DNA of 32,245 nucleotides from Chitinispirillales bacterium (GCA_031254455.1 JAIRUI010000082.1:1-32245); one strand, 5' to 3'. Positions 22,336 through 31,086 are shown, counted from the stretch's first letter. Numbers and translations: made by a program. The notes: generated from the letters alone by a model not told the origin.

Positions 22336-23096
22336 ATCTCCACTTCCTCTAAAACGGCGTCGCTTTCAAGGTCGCCGAAAAATTCTTTCAGAAATATCTT
22401 ATTTTCATCGATTAAAACGTAAGTCGGCTTTTCAAACCAAACGCCGCTGTTTGCATAAATTTTTGAATTTATTCGAACCAAATCACAAATATGCGAGTGC
22501 CCCATTATTAAAATATCGTAATTTTTTTTGTTAGAAAAATCCGCGGCATACTTTCGATATCTTTCTTTTCGTTCAAAAGATGTGACAGATTTTTTGTTTT
22601 TTTTTCGGCTTAATTTGCTGACGCTTTGTGCTAAGCTGATGGAGAATGTCGGATGAATGCTTTTGTATAAGGATTGCAGAATCTTATTTCTAAAAACCGA
22701 TTTCATTACGTTGTAAGCCGGATCTTCAAAAATTTCATCGCCATGTAAACAACATACTTTTTTTTCGGCTATTTCAAATTCAAACATGTCGTTAATACTT
22801 TCAATTCCAAGTTTTTTCAAGAAGTCTCCATACATAAAATCATGATTCCCGCGAACAATAAATATCTTTATTCCATGTTTTTTTGCATTGATGAAAATAG
22901 AATAAATTTTAGCGAAATCGGCGCGAACCGTGTATCTATGTTCAATCCAGAAATCAAAAAGGTCGCCGAGAATATATAAATTAGAACCGTACGGAAGCGA
23001 AGAACAAAACCTGTCAAACAGCGATGTTGAAATCCCGTCGTCTATTATATTTGAACCGAAATGAAAATCTGAAACAAAAAATTTCAGTTCGGACAT
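22332..23096 (-). CDS. lpxH: UDP-2,3-diacylglucosamine diphosphatase (LpxH-like)
   Basis: A calcineurin-like phosphoesterase of the LpxH type that makes lipid X in lipid A synthesis at the inner membrane; 254 residues. All metal motifs are visible: D10-x-H12 (SDFH), GDLFDFW (44-50, D45), GNHD (83-86), HGDE (118-121) and GHSH (199-202). The central basic helix region (about 145-180) is typical of the membrane-associated cap. It implies a Gram-negative outer membrane with lipid A. It lies 6 bp after the 62-residue acidic protein and overlaps the thioredoxin start. Confidence 0.85.
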   Translation of the reverse strand: MSELKFFVSDFHFGSNIIDDGISTSLFDRFCSSLPYGSNLYILGDLFDFWIEHRYTVRADFAKIYSIFINAKKHGIKIFIVRGNHDFMYGDFLKKLGIESINDMFEFEIAEKKVCCLHGDEIFEDPAYNVMKSVFRNKILQSLYKSIHPTFSISLAQSVSKLSRKKNKKSVTSFERKERYRKYAADFSNKKNYDILIMGHSHICDLVRINSKIYANSGVWFEKPTYVLIDENKIFLKEFFGDLESDAVLEEVEI

Positions 23097-23102
23097 TTAC
23101 TT

Positions 23103-23291
23103 TCATGCCCAATCTTCGATGGCGGTGAGATCTTCAACCATATCGCTAAAATGTGCATTCCTGTCAAACTTCGATTCAAAAGCCAACTCCTGAAGTTCAG
23201 TATTGTCACCGTCGTCGTCGGCAAGCGGAATAGAATCCTTGTCTATTAAATGTTCATCACTGTCAAATTCGTCGTCAATATACTGTTGCAT
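23103..23291 (-). CDS. Small acidic protein (62 aa)
   Basis: ATG 23291 has AGGAG at 6-nt spacing. The 62 residues are strongly acidic (DDEFDSDE, LADDDGDN, MVEDLTAIED) with no membrane or signal segment. No family is recognised. It is the first gene after a strong promoter, just upstream of lpxH with a 6-bp gap, which suggests a real and well-expressed small protein. The acidic, low-complexity character suggests a partner-binding protein, but the role is unknown. Confidence 0.6.
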   Translation of the reverse strand: MQQYIDDEFDSDEHLIDKDSIPLADDDGDNTELQELAFESKFDRNAHFSDMVEDLTAIEDWA

Positions 23292-23333
23292 AAAAACTCC
23301 TATTGAACATATTTGGCATTACACTTATTTGGA

Positions 23334-23363
23334 AATATATTTATTTGTATATCAAATTGTCAA
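23334..23363 (-). promoter_or_regulatory. Near-consensus promoter for the acidic protein-lpxH-trx set
   Basis: On the minus strand, TTGACA (23358-23363) and TATATT (23334-23339) are 18 bp apart, about 43 bp upstream of ATG 23291. The -35 lies 12 bp after the rsmG stop, so this set can be expressed apart from the upstream cluster. Confidence 0.7.
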
Positions 23364-23375
23364 GAACTTTTTTAT

Positions 23376-24017
23376 TTAATTAGGATATTTAGAATCCGGA
23401 TTAATTTCCGCAATAATCCGTTTGCCGATTTCGCTTCTGCCGACATCATAAAATTTTTTACTTTCAAACAAATTCAAGTCGTCTAAAATTATGCTTTTGT
23501 ATATGAATATTTTACCGTTTTTCTTCATGATTTTTCTTATCGGATTTACAAATTCGGGAAGAATTTTTACCGAACGACAAGTCAAGACGTCAAAAAAATT
23601 ATCAAATTTTTTTTCAATATTTTCAATCCTTGTGTGAATTGTTTTGCAATTTTTAATACCGATTTCATCAAGCATTTTTTCGATTGCCGACAATTTTTTT
23701 TGTTTACTGTCGAGTAAAAAGATTTCACTGTTCGGATAAATTATCGCGAGTGGAATTCCAGGTAATCCGCCGCCTGTGCCGAAATCGCAGATAGTTTTGT
23801 TTCCCAAATCAATAACATCTAAAATTAAAAGGGAATCCAAAAAATGAATCGTCCATAAATCGTCAATATTTGTTTGGCGCGAAAACAAATTGATTTTTGA
23901 GTTAATTTCGACAAGTTGCGAAAAATAAACGTCAAACTTCTGCGTAATTTGATTCAATTCTTCACCGTTAAACTTTTTTTTCAAAAATTCAACAAAAATA
24001 TCTCGAGTTTTACTCAC
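23376..24017 (-). CDS. rsmG: 16S rRNA (guanine-N7) methyltransferase RsmG
   Basis: Methylates G527 of 16S rRNA using SAM. I favour GTG 24017, which has AAAGGA 5 nt upstream and overlaps the PHP stop by 8 bp; an ATG at 24032 adds five residues without a good site. The product is 213 residues, as usual. The SAM motif CDFGTGGGLPGIPLA is at about residues 77-91, after the family segment INLFSR and the DSLLIL helix. It continues with LLDSKQKKLSAIE and the conserved-looking CRSVK. In most bacteria rsmG is near the origin with gidA/parA; here it follows a PHP phosphoesterase. Confidence 0.88.
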   Translation of the reverse strand: MSKTRDIFVEFLKKKFNGEELNQITQKFDVYFSQLVEINSKINLFSRQTNIDDLWTIHFLDSLLILDVIDLGNKTICDFGTGGGLPGIPLAIIYPNSEIFLLDSKQKKLSAIEKMLDEIGIKNCKTIHTRIENIEKKFDNFFDVLTCRSVKILPEFVNPIRKIMKKNGKIFIYKSIILDDLNLFESKKFYDVGRSEIGKRIIAEINPDSKYPN

Positions 24018-24768
24018 AAATTTCCTTTGCAAAACATTTAATTTTATCGTTTTTTTGATTTTTCAATTCTTTCAAGATGCCGAATAAATCGTTACTTTCC
24101 GTATCAATTTCAATGCCGGATGTTCCGACTGTATGTAAAAAATGACTGTCGGAGGAGGTAATAATCTGCATATTCGGGTTAATTCTATTGTAATTATAAT
24201 AATTGTTGTAGTTTTTCCGCACAAAACCGGATGAAATTTCGACCGCAGAAAACGGCAAATCCGGCAAAAAACCCAATTGTGTCAAAATACTGAAAACCGG
24301 TTTATCTGTGTGCGCAGGAAAAGCGATTCCATCGTAGCGAATCGCCATTTGCACAATGTCATTTACCGAATACGACGAAGCGACCGACAAATAAAAATCG
24401 ACTTCTCCTATTATTTCTTCATCGCAATTTATTACAATTTGTTCGCCCATTTTCTCAGCATTTAACGGTACTTTCCAAAGAGAATCCTCTATGAGTGAAC
24501 CGAAGACGAATACGTTTTTAAGCGAATTAAACAAACAAACGATATGAGCTTCTTCAGCCGTGGTTACCTCTATTCCGGGAATGAATCCTAAACCAGACTT
24601 TTTTGCGATAGTTGCAAACGCTTCGCAGTTCCGCGCAGTGTTATGGTCAGTTAAAGCTATATGGGTAAGATTTTGCTTAATTGCCCGCTCAACGATATCG
24701 TAAGGTCCCATTTCAAGGTCGCCGCATGGCGAAAGGCAGGAATGAATGTGCAAGTCGGCACGAATCAT
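24010..24768 (-). CDS. PHP-domain phosphoesterase
   Basis: 252 residues. The PHP metal motifs are clear: HIHSCLSPCG (residues 7-16), TDHN (about 40-43), GIEVT (65-69), PAHTD (about 153-157) and SSDSH (about 206-210), enough for a trinuclear metal site. Related stand-alone PHP proteins act as nucleotide or oligonucleotide phosphatases (the YciV/RnaseAM type), so RNA-end or nucleotide turnover is a fair guess. It sits 18 bp after the M23 peptidase and overlaps rsmG. No clear ribosome site is visible before ATG 24768. Confidence 0.8.
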   Translation of the reverse strand: MIRADLHIHSCLSPCGDLEMGPYDIVERAIKQNLTHIALTDHNTARNCEAFATIAKKSGLGFIPGIEVTTAEEAHIVCLFNSLKNVFVFGSLIEDSLWKVPLNAEKMGEQIVINCDEEIIGEVDFYLSVASSYSVNDIVQMAIRYDGIAFPAHTDKPVFSILTQLGFLPDLPFSAVEISSGFVRKNYNNYYNYNRINPNMQIITSSDSHFLHTVGTSGIEIDTESNDLFGILKELKNQKNDKIKCFAKEICE

Positions 24769-24786
24769 AATTTGCTAAAAGTTTGT

Positions 24787-25701
24787 TTAGTCGATTATAT
24801 AATCAGAGTTATTGTCAATCATATGAAGTCTCGGATTGCTTGCTCTTCCGCCAACGCGAACTTCATAATGTAAATGCGGTCCGGTACTTACTCCCGAACT
24901 CCCGACATTGCCTATTATATCGTATCTTTTTACCATATCGCCAACCTTTATATTGGCATTTTTTAAGTGCGCGTAACGAGTTACGCTACCGCTGCTTCTA
25001 TGTGTAACTTCAACCATAAGTCCATAACTTCCTCTTACTCCGGAATACGTACATATGCCGTCGGCTGTCGCTATTACCGGCGTCCACATCAAATTTGCGA
25101 TATCAATTCCTTCATGAAAAGAAGTTCCTTCAAAAATAGGATGTACACGGTTACCGAATTCGGATGTAATTCTCCCAAAAACAGGGTAAATCGACGGCTT
25201 TTCCGATAAATAAATTTTCTGCTTTTCGGCAATTTCGTTTACTGTTTTCAAACGATCTTTCAAGAAATCAAACTGACGTTTATTGCTTAAAATAGTTTCT
25301 TCAATATCAAGAACCTTGTTTTCAAGCGGAGATCCGATTAGAAGCCGCGCTTTTTCCTGAATTGAAAGACGCCCGCCGATTCCCATTTTTTTTATGTCTT
25401 CACTAAGCACGGAAATTCCATAAGAAAGTGATAAATCATTTTCTATATTTGAAATTCTGTCCATTAATTTTGATTCAAGTTTTACCGTATTTTCTAACGA
25501 ATCAATTCTCGCAACCAAATTTTTGTATTTCAGATTTTCTTTTTGATATGCCACATTCCCCGTAATCAGCAACGCCGATTTGTAAAACCCAACTCCCGAC
25601 AATACAATAATCATTATGGCGGGCAAAATCAAAAAACATAACATCGGCACATTAATATTTATTATAAAAGGATGTTTGACATTTTCTTTTCTTAAAAACA
25701 C
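24787..25701 (-). CDS. M23 (LytM-type) endopeptidase, membrane-anchored, GTG start
   Basis: 304 residues. A GTG at 25701 is the only reasonable start, with a weak ribosome site. Residues about 20-47 form a membrane anchor. A long coiled coil (about 50-165, LENTVKLESKL, RISNIEND) leads to a C-terminal M23 domain with zinc ligands H196 and D200 (SFHEGIDIA), H245 (RYAHL), and H276 and H278 (GPHLHYEV). All catalytic positions are intact, so it should cut peptidoglycan cross-links in the periplasm during growth or division, like EnvC/Mep-type enzymes but with its own active site. It lies 37 bp from the DUF21 gene on the same strand. Confidence 0.88.
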   Translation of the reverse strand: MFLRKENVKHPFIININVPMLCFLILPAIMIIVLSGVGFYKSALLITGNVAYQKENLKYKNLVARIDSLENTVKLESKLMDRISNIENDLSLSYGISVLSEDIKKMGIGGRLSIQEKARLLIGSPLENKVLDIEETILSNKRQFDFLKDRLKTVNEIAEKQKIYLSEKPSIYPVFGRITSEFGNRVHPIFEGTSFHEGIDIANLMWTPVIATADGICTYSGVRGSYGLMVEVTHRSSGSVTRYAHLKNANIKVGDMVKRYDIIGNVGSSGVSTGPHLHYEVRVGGRASNPRLHMIDNNSDYIID

Positions 25702-25738
25702 TAAACAAATATTTTTGATCTCAACCTCACAAATAAAA

Positions 25739-26581
25739 CTATAATAAGGGATAAAATATTAAATGGCAGGACAATATAGGCATTTTATTTACATTTTTTT
25801 CTTTTGTGAGATTTAGGAAAAAAGAATCCAATATCGCGGAAGTTGTGTAATACACGGTGTTTACAGCGTCAGTACATTCAACAGTGTCGTAATTCCAAAG
25901 GATGTTACTTTCTATAAGCGTATCAACGGATTGTGTTAAATTTATGCGAAAATTTTTTACACCGCAATATTTTGTGGAGCGTATATTTTTGCAAATGTCA
26001 CAAAATCTGAGTTTTTTGTTTTGAAAATTATTAACCAAAATTGATACTCCCAAAGGAAGCAAACGCCTTCTCGCACCTTCTTGCGCCACTTCGTTTAATT
26101 GATAATTTTTTTGTTCCATTCCTTTTTTGGGGTTAAATTTCTGAGAAATCTGCATAAAGAACCATGAAACAGGATAAAGAATTATATATGCGGCATAAAT
26201 CAAAAAACTTAATTTGTTCGTTAGCTCAAAAGAATAAATTCTAAAGAGCGATTTTGGAAATAATTCACAAGTTGCAAAAACTATTATTGTCAAAATTATA
26301 TTTTCAATCGTATCGGGAAATCCTTTGCTGAAAAATTTCATAGTTATTGCGCCAAATGCAAATGTCATTAAAACCAGTGCAATATTATTGCCTATGAGTA
26401 GTGTTGTAAGCGCTTTTTCTTTATCGTTGAGAAGCAGTGCGGTAATTTGAGCGAATTTGTTTTTTCGATTTACAAGAGCGTTTATTTTAAGTTCGTTTAC
26501 CGATAAGAAACCTATCTCAAAACCCGAACACAAAAACGATATGCTCCACGCAAAAATAAAAAGCAAAATGTATATCATCAT
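25739..26581 (-). CDS. DUF21/CNNM-type membrane protein without CBS pair
   Basis: 280 residues. The N-terminal part has about four membrane helices and family-like segments: GFEIGFLSVNELKINALVNRK at residues 20-40, LLIGNNIALVL at 61-71, and ATCELFPKSLFR near 103-114, the P-x-S-like helix. This is the DUF21 transmembrane domain of CNNM/CorC-type ion (Mg2+/Co2+) transporters. After residue about 160 the sequence (LNEVAQEGARRRLLPLGVS onward) does not show the usual CBS pair or MTPR motif and ends at 280, well short of the about 420 expected. It is either a truncated/diverged relative or a short subfamily. It lies in the gpsA-rsmG cluster, 27 bp after acpS. Confidence 0.65.
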   Translation of the reverse strand: MMIYILLFIFAWSISFLCSGFEIGFLSVNELKINALVNRKNKFAQITALLLNDKEKALTTLLIGNNIALVLMTFAFGAITMKFFSKGFPDTIENIILTIIVFATCELFPKSLFRIYSFELTNKLSFLIYAAYIILYPVSWFFMQISQKFNPKKGMEQKNYQLNEVAQEGARRRLLPLGVSILVNNFQNKKLRFCDICKNIRSTKYCGVKNFRINLTQSVDTLIESNILWNYDTVECTDAVNTVYYTTSAILDSFFLNLTKEKNVNKMPILSCHLIFYPLL

Positions 26582-26608
26582 AATTACTACTTTGTTCTAT
26601 CCAAAAAA

Positions 26609-26995
26609 TTATAATTTTTCCAACACTACTTGCGCAACGCAATATTCTTTTTCGTGACTTACCGAACAATGTATTTTTGAAATACCCAAAGAATGCAGCG
26701 CTTTTGAAAGTTTTTCGTCTGTTATGCGAATAAACGGGCGCGCTTGTTCAAAGTTTATGTACTCTATTGACCGCCATCCGGAAATATCCTGAATTTCGTA
26801 CGGAAGCGCTTTGTAGAACGCTTCTTTTATTGCCCATCGAGCCGCAAAATGTACGGGATTGTCGCCCATTTTTTTGCAATATTCAATTTCGCTTTCGCAG
26901 AAAACTTTTTTCTTGAAATTTTGCGAATGCGGCTTGGATAACACTTTTTTCATACGTTCGACGCTACAAATATCGACACCGATTCCAGTTATCAT
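26609..26995 (-). CDS. acpS: Holo-[acyl-carrier-protein] synthase
   Basis: Transfers 4'-phosphopantetheine from CoA to acyl carrier protein; 128 residues, normal for the family. Mg2+ ligands are D8 (GVDICSVER) and E58 (RWAIKEAFYKAL); the C-terminal HCSVSHEKEYCVAQV strand is typical. It overlaps gpsA by 4 bp (ATGA), so fatty acid activation and glycerol phosphate supply for phospholipid synthesis are co-expressed. Confidence 0.93.
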   Translation of the reverse strand: MITGIGVDICSVERMKKVLSKPHSQNFKKKVFCESEIEYCKKMGDNPVHFAARWAIKEAFYKALPYEIQDISGWRSIEYINFEQARPFIRITDEKLSKALHSLGISKIHCSVSHEKEYCVAQVVLEKL

Positions 26996-28011
26996 ACGAC
27001 TCTTTCGGCTTTTAGTTCTCGCGTCATCAAATTGGTTACGATGTCCTGCGGATTTTTTCCTTTATATAACGCGTTGTAAACTTCGGCGGTTATAGGCATA
27101 TCAACGCTCATTTTCTGCGAAAGCGCATAAACGGATTTCACGGTTGTCGCTCCTTCGGCGACCATTGTCATTTTTTGAAGCGCTTCCTGCAAACTGAGTC
27201 CGCTTGCTATGAGTTCTCCAAAATTTCTGTTTCTGGAATATTTTGAACAGCACGTTGTAATTAAATCGCCAAAACCTGCAAGTCCGCTGAAAGTGTGCTC
27301 TTGAGCGCCCATTTTTAAACCCAAACGAACCATTTCGGCGATTCCGCGGGTAAGCAGAGCGCCTTTTGTGTTGTCGCCGTAACCAAGACCGTCGCAAGCG
27401 CCCGCCGCAACCGCAATAACGTTTTTTACGCTTCCTGCAAGTTCGACGCCGATAACGTCTTGTGATGTATAAACTCTGAAATATTTGTTTGAGAAAATCT
27501 GTTGTATTTTTTCTGCAAGTTTGTTGTTTGTAGAAGCCGCAACTACGGTCGTCGGAAGTTTGCGTCCGACTTCTTCTGCGTGCGAAGGACCTGATAATAC
27601 AGCAAGTTTATCCATTGTAATATGCGAAATTTCCTGCATAATTACATCCGTTAACACTGCGTTGCTTCCTATTTCTATTCCCTTTGAAACGATAACCCAA
27701 CCACAGATCGAATCAATTTTTTTTATTGAGATTTCTTTTAAAAGCATTTTCATTGTCGCTCTGACGAATTGTGCCGGAACTGCGATAATTACATATTCGC
27801 TGTCTTCAAACAAGTCTCCTATTTTGGAAGTAATCGTTACGCTTTCCGGAATTTTAATTCCCGGAAGCTTAACAGGGTGCTCGTGTTTTTCACGTAAAAG
27901 CCGCGCTTCTTTTTCGTTAAATTCCCATAAATTTAAAGTATGCCCGTTATTTTCAAGCAATGTCGATAACGCAATCGCCCAACTTCCCGCACCTAAAATA
28001 CCTATTTTCAT
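26992..28011 (-). CDS. gpsA: Glycerol-3-phosphate dehydrogenase (NAD(P)+)
   Basis: Reduces dihydroxyacetone phosphate to sn-glycerol 3-phosphate for phospholipid synthesis; 339 residues. The dinucleotide site is GILGAGSWAIAL (3-14). SGPSHAEEVGRKLPT and ELAGSVKNVIAVAAGACDGLGYGDN carry the catalytic Lys and substrate contacts, followed by TKGALLTRGIAEM. It begins the acpS-DUF21-M23-PHP-rsmG run. The 136 bp upstream to the GH16 stop are AT-rich and should hold its promoter, though none stands out. Confidence 0.95.
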   Translation of the reverse strand: MKIGILGAGSWAIALSTLLENNGHTLNLWEFNEKEARLLREKHEHPVKLPGIKIPESVTITSKIGDLFEDSEYVIIAVPAQFVRATMKMLLKEISIKKIDSICGWVIVSKGIEIGSNAVLTDVIMQEISHITMDKLAVLSGPSHAEEVGRKLPTTVVAASTNNKLAEKIQQIFSNKYFRVYTSQDVIGVELAGSVKNVIAVAAGACDGLGYGDNTKGALLTRGIAEMVRLGLKMGAQEHTFSGLAGFGDLITTCCSKYSRNRNFGELIASGLSLQEALQKMTMVAEGATTVKSVYALSQKMSVDMPITAEVYNALYKGKNPQDIVTNLMTRELKAERVV

Positions 28012-28147
28012 CTTATTTTCCTCATACGCCTAAAAAATAATAACTATTGTCAACGTTCCGCAAGTAGATACTGCTTTATGAGTGAATTTCATTTATAAGG
28101 ACGTATATCGTTTTTAAGTAGTCTTGGACAAAAATTTTTGCTCAAAT

Positions 28148-30082
28148 TCACTCAATCATAATTTTACGCCGCAGTATAGACGCGTCCGCTTGCTTAACAT
28201 TCAGAATAAACATACCTTTTGAAAGGTTGTTCGTTTTCAATCCTGTCGCATTGACGCCGTTTGTCGCGCTGATGTTAACTTTGTCGATTATACGACCTTG
28301 CAAGTTATAAAGTTCTACGGTGTAAGCACCTTCTTTAAGGCGAAGATTAATCTGTCCGTTTTTTATTCCTGCAAATGCATAATCTTTACCGACCTTTTTT
28401 GTCGCGGCGTTGTTTATCGGAGTACTGCCGTTACCGTCCGCCTTGTAAACACGGACATAATCCACTTGCATCGTCGCAGGAATATCTCCGGCGTTCGGCG
28501 TTTGTCCGCCGTCAAATTTTCCGCCTACCGCAAGATTCATTATTATGAAAAAATCTTGGTCGAAAGGAGCGTTTTTATTGTCGTGCGCGCCAAGCGAGTA
28601 CCATTGTTCGTTCGTTGCTTTGTAAAAACATTTTCCGTCAACGTACCATTTAATGTTATCTTCTTCCCAAACGACGCTATAGACGTGGAAATCCGTATCT
28701 ATCCGTTGCCCGTTCTCAAAATAATAGTCGTTTCCGATATACTTGTCTTCAGGCCATCCTCCGCCGAAATGTACGGCTCCGCTGCTTTCGCCAGGCAAAC
28801 GTCCTCTGGCTTCCATCACATCGATTTCGCCGGAAGCCGCCCATCCGCCGTAAGCGTCGTCTTGAGGAAGCATCCATAATGCGGGCCACAATCCGTTGCC
28901 AGCCGGAAGTTTTGCACAAAAATCAATCCTTCCGTACTTAAACGCAAACTTACCTTTAGTAACAACTTTGCCGGAAGAATACGGCGCTTGGCGGCTCGGA
29001 TTTTGCGGGAACGCTTTCGGTTCGTGCAACGCTTTTAAATTCAATCGCCCGTCTTCTACAAAAATATTTTTCTCACTGTCGGTATAATATTCAAGTTCGT
29101 CATTGCCCCAGCCCCAGGTGTTCGGGTCGTCGTTAATATAATACCCGATGTCGTAATCCCATTTGTCTCTGTTTAAAGAATTTTCGTTAAATTCATCGTT
29201 CCAAATCAATCTCCAGCCGGCAATATCGGAATTTGTCGAAGTTCCCAGCGCAATATTACCGAGATTGGATACGTCGGGACGATAGGCGTCGGGATTGCCT
29301 GTAAAAGAGTACTCCACGTAATTGTTATCTATAGCGCCGCCCTTTATCCCGTCTGCGGGGTATCCTATACGAAACCGATAATCCTCCTGAACCGGCTTAA
29401 ACCAGAGTCCTCCTCCGCCTTCATAGTAAACAGCCCATTGGTTTTTATCCGACATAGGATTATATCCGTTGCTTGAATAGTAAAAACCGCTTGCCGCCGA
29501 ATTGTAAAGTTCCACCCAATCGTCGTTTATTCTTATTTCATAAACAAATTTCTCAATGTCCGCAGATCTCGCGGGAGTTCCGCCGATAAATGGAAATTGA
29601 ACGCCGATATTCCCTTCGCCGCCGGCGTTCATTGTCGTCTGTCCGTTTTTTGCTGAAAGATTGTTGCCTACTCTTTCCGGAACGTCGTAAATTATCGTAT
29701 AATCAAGATAAACGCCGGACGAAGCAGCCGATTGCAATTTTATATAAGTCGTTCTTTCTACATGGAACCAAAACCCTCCTCCGCCTTCCCAAAAATGTCC
29801 CCAGTTTTGGTTGTAAATCCAGCCGCTTTCGGCATTGCCGTCCAAATCGATCCATTGTTCGGTTGAATTGTACCAGACAAAAACCTTTAAATCTTCTTTT
29901 ACGTCATCAAAAGCAGCCGTTCCTCCGTTAAATGTCGGAAATGTAAATCCCGATCCTCCGTTTTCGTCCGCGATAATATTAGGTCCTTGCGTCGTGGACA
30001 TCAACGTAATTGGAATAGCCTGCGCTGTTGTTGCAACAACGGCCGCCGTCAAGACGACGGTTTTGATGATTTTGTTTAACAT
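28148..30082 (-). CDS. Secreted GH16 beta-glucanase with two N-terminal modules and sorting domain
   Basis: 644 residues. The signal peptide ends near residue 22. Two related modules follow, about 60-135 and 170-262, each with W/Y-x-EGGGG-x-WF (99-106 and 221-228), probably carbohydrate-binding. The GH16 domain (about 287-548) has GWRLIWNDEFNE, WGWGNDELEYYT and catalytic EIDVME (419-424), with E419 the nucleophile and E424 the acid/base. The Met-containing motif is the laminarinase/endo-beta-1,3(4)-glucanase form. The C-terminal 70 residues (LYNLQGRII, LSKGMFILNVK) resemble a type-IX sorting domain. AAAAAGGA precedes ATG 30082. It lies 146 bp after panC and has a TATATT hexamer in the gap, so it may be separately expressed. 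Confidence 0.88.
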   Translation of the reverse strand: MLNKIIKTVVLTAAVVATTAQAIPITLMSTTQGPNIIADENGGSGFTFPTFNGGTAAFDDVKEDLKVFVWYNSTEQWIDLDGNAESGWIYNQNWGHFWEGGGGFWFHVERTTYIKLQSAASSGVYLDYTIIYDVPERVGNNLSAKNGQTTMNAGGEGNIGVQFPFIGGTPARSADIEKFVYEIRINDDWVELYNSAASGFYYSSNGYNPMSDKNQWAVYYEGGGGLWFKPVQEDYRFRIGYPADGIKGGAIDNNYVEYSFTGNPDAYRPDVSNLGNIALGTSTNSDIAGWRLIWNDEFNENSLNRDKWDYDIGYYINDDPNTWGWGNDELEYYTDSEKNIFVEDGRLNLKALHEPKAFPQNPSRQAPYSSGKVVTKGKFAFKYGRIDFCAKLPAGNGLWPALWMLPQDDAYGGWAASGEIDVMEARGRLPGESSGAVHFGGGWPEDKYIGNDYYFENGQRIDTDFHVYSVVWEEDNIKWYVDGKCFYKATNEQWYSLGAHDNKNAPFDQDFFIIMNLAVGGKFDGGQTPNAGDIPATMQVDYVRVYKADGNGSTPINNAATKKVGKDYAFAGIKNGQINLRLKEGAYTVELYNLQGRIIDKVNISATNGVNATGLKTNNLSKGMFILNVKQADASILRRKIMIE

Positions 30083-30228
30083 AAATATTCCTTTTTAATT
30101 GTTTTTGTAAAAAAGATAATATACCGCTTCCTTGAATTTTTCTGTAATTTTTATAAAATATAATTTATGTATGCGAAAAGATTTGGTTAAAATTCAAATA
30201 ATTAGTATTTTGTCTTTCGGTTCGGATT

Positions 30229-31086
30229 TTATAAATTAATTACGACATTATCGATCAGTCGGGTTTTGCTTTGGGTTGTGCGCACGGCGAGCGAAATTAA
30301 AACGTCTTTCTCAAAAATATTCCCATCGACTTTTCGCGCGGAAAAATCCGTTATCGCTATATATTCTACCGAAAAATATTTTGCCGACAGGTAATATTTT
30401 TGCAAAAATTCTTTAAGTTTTTGGCTGTTTTTATTTTTATCGTCTTTAGAAAATTCCGATAACTTAACAAGCCCTTCGTAAATCATATAAACTTCCGCTC
30501 TCTCGTTTGCCGTGAGATAGGCGTTTCGCGAACTTTTCGCCAAGCCGTCGTCTTCTCTGACTATAGGATGAACGTCAATAATTATCGGCGCGTTCAAATC
30601 GCGAACCATTTGCTTGATTACCATAACTTGCTGAGCGTCTTTTTGTCCGAAAACTGCAAAATCGGCAAGTGAAACGTTGAATAATTTGAGAACGACAGTG
30701 CAAACTCCGTCGAAATGACCCGGACGCGCCGCACCTTCAAGCAAAGTTGTTATTTCTCCGCAGTTTATTTTCGTATCGAATCCGTTCGGATACATATCTT
30801 CGATTCTTGGCGCAAAAACAAAATCCGCACCTCTGTTTTCGCACTTTTGGCAATCGCTTTCAAATTCGCGCGGATATTTTTCGTAGTCCTCGTTTGGCGC
30901 AAATTGCGCGGGATTGACAAAAATGCTGACGACAACCAAGTCTCCAAGTGTTTTCGCTCGGTCAATCAATTTCAAATGCCCTTCGTGCAATGCGCCCATT
31001 GTAGGAACAAGAGCGATTTTTTTTTGTCGCTTTTTATGTTCGGCGATTACGCTTTGAAGCGTCTTTGTATCGGAAATTACTTGCAT
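30229..31086 (-). CDS. panC: Pantoate-beta-alanine ligase (pantothenate synthetase)
   Basis: Joins pantoate and beta-alanine with ATP to make pantothenate; 285 residues. Motifs are VPTMGALHEGHLKLI (27-41, HxGH with H34 and H37), FVNPAQFAPNEDYEKYPR, GAARPGHFDGVCTVVLKLFN, FGQKDAQQ and DGLAKSSRNAYL (KSSRN loop). It starts inside the end of hisF, overlapping by 10 bp, so it is translationally coupled to it. No panB or panD is in the window. Confidence 0.95.
   Translation of the reverse strand: MQVISDTKTLQSVIAEHKKRQKKIALVPTMGALHEGHLKLIDRAKTLGDLVVVSIFVNPAQFAPNEDYEKYPREFESDCQKCENRGADFVFAPRIEDMYPNGFDTKINCGEITTLLEGAARPGHFDGVCTVVLKLFNVSLADFAVFGQKDAQQVMVIKQMVRDLNAPIIIDVHPIVREDDGLAKSSRNAYLTANERAEVYMIYEGLVKLSEFSKDDKNKNSQKLKEFLQKYYLSAKYFSVEYIAITDFSARKVDGNIFEKDVLISLAVRTTQSKTRLIDNVVINL

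Noticed and set aside
27485..28033. 182-codon plus-strand ORF opposite gpsA
   Set aside because: It lies wholly within the antisense of a clear gpsA gene and shows no ribosome site or domain.
28080..28153. GAGTGAATTT / AAATTCACTC inverted repeat around the GH16 stop codon
   Set aside because: The 54-base loop is too long for a terminator, and one arm is coding, so chance is likely.
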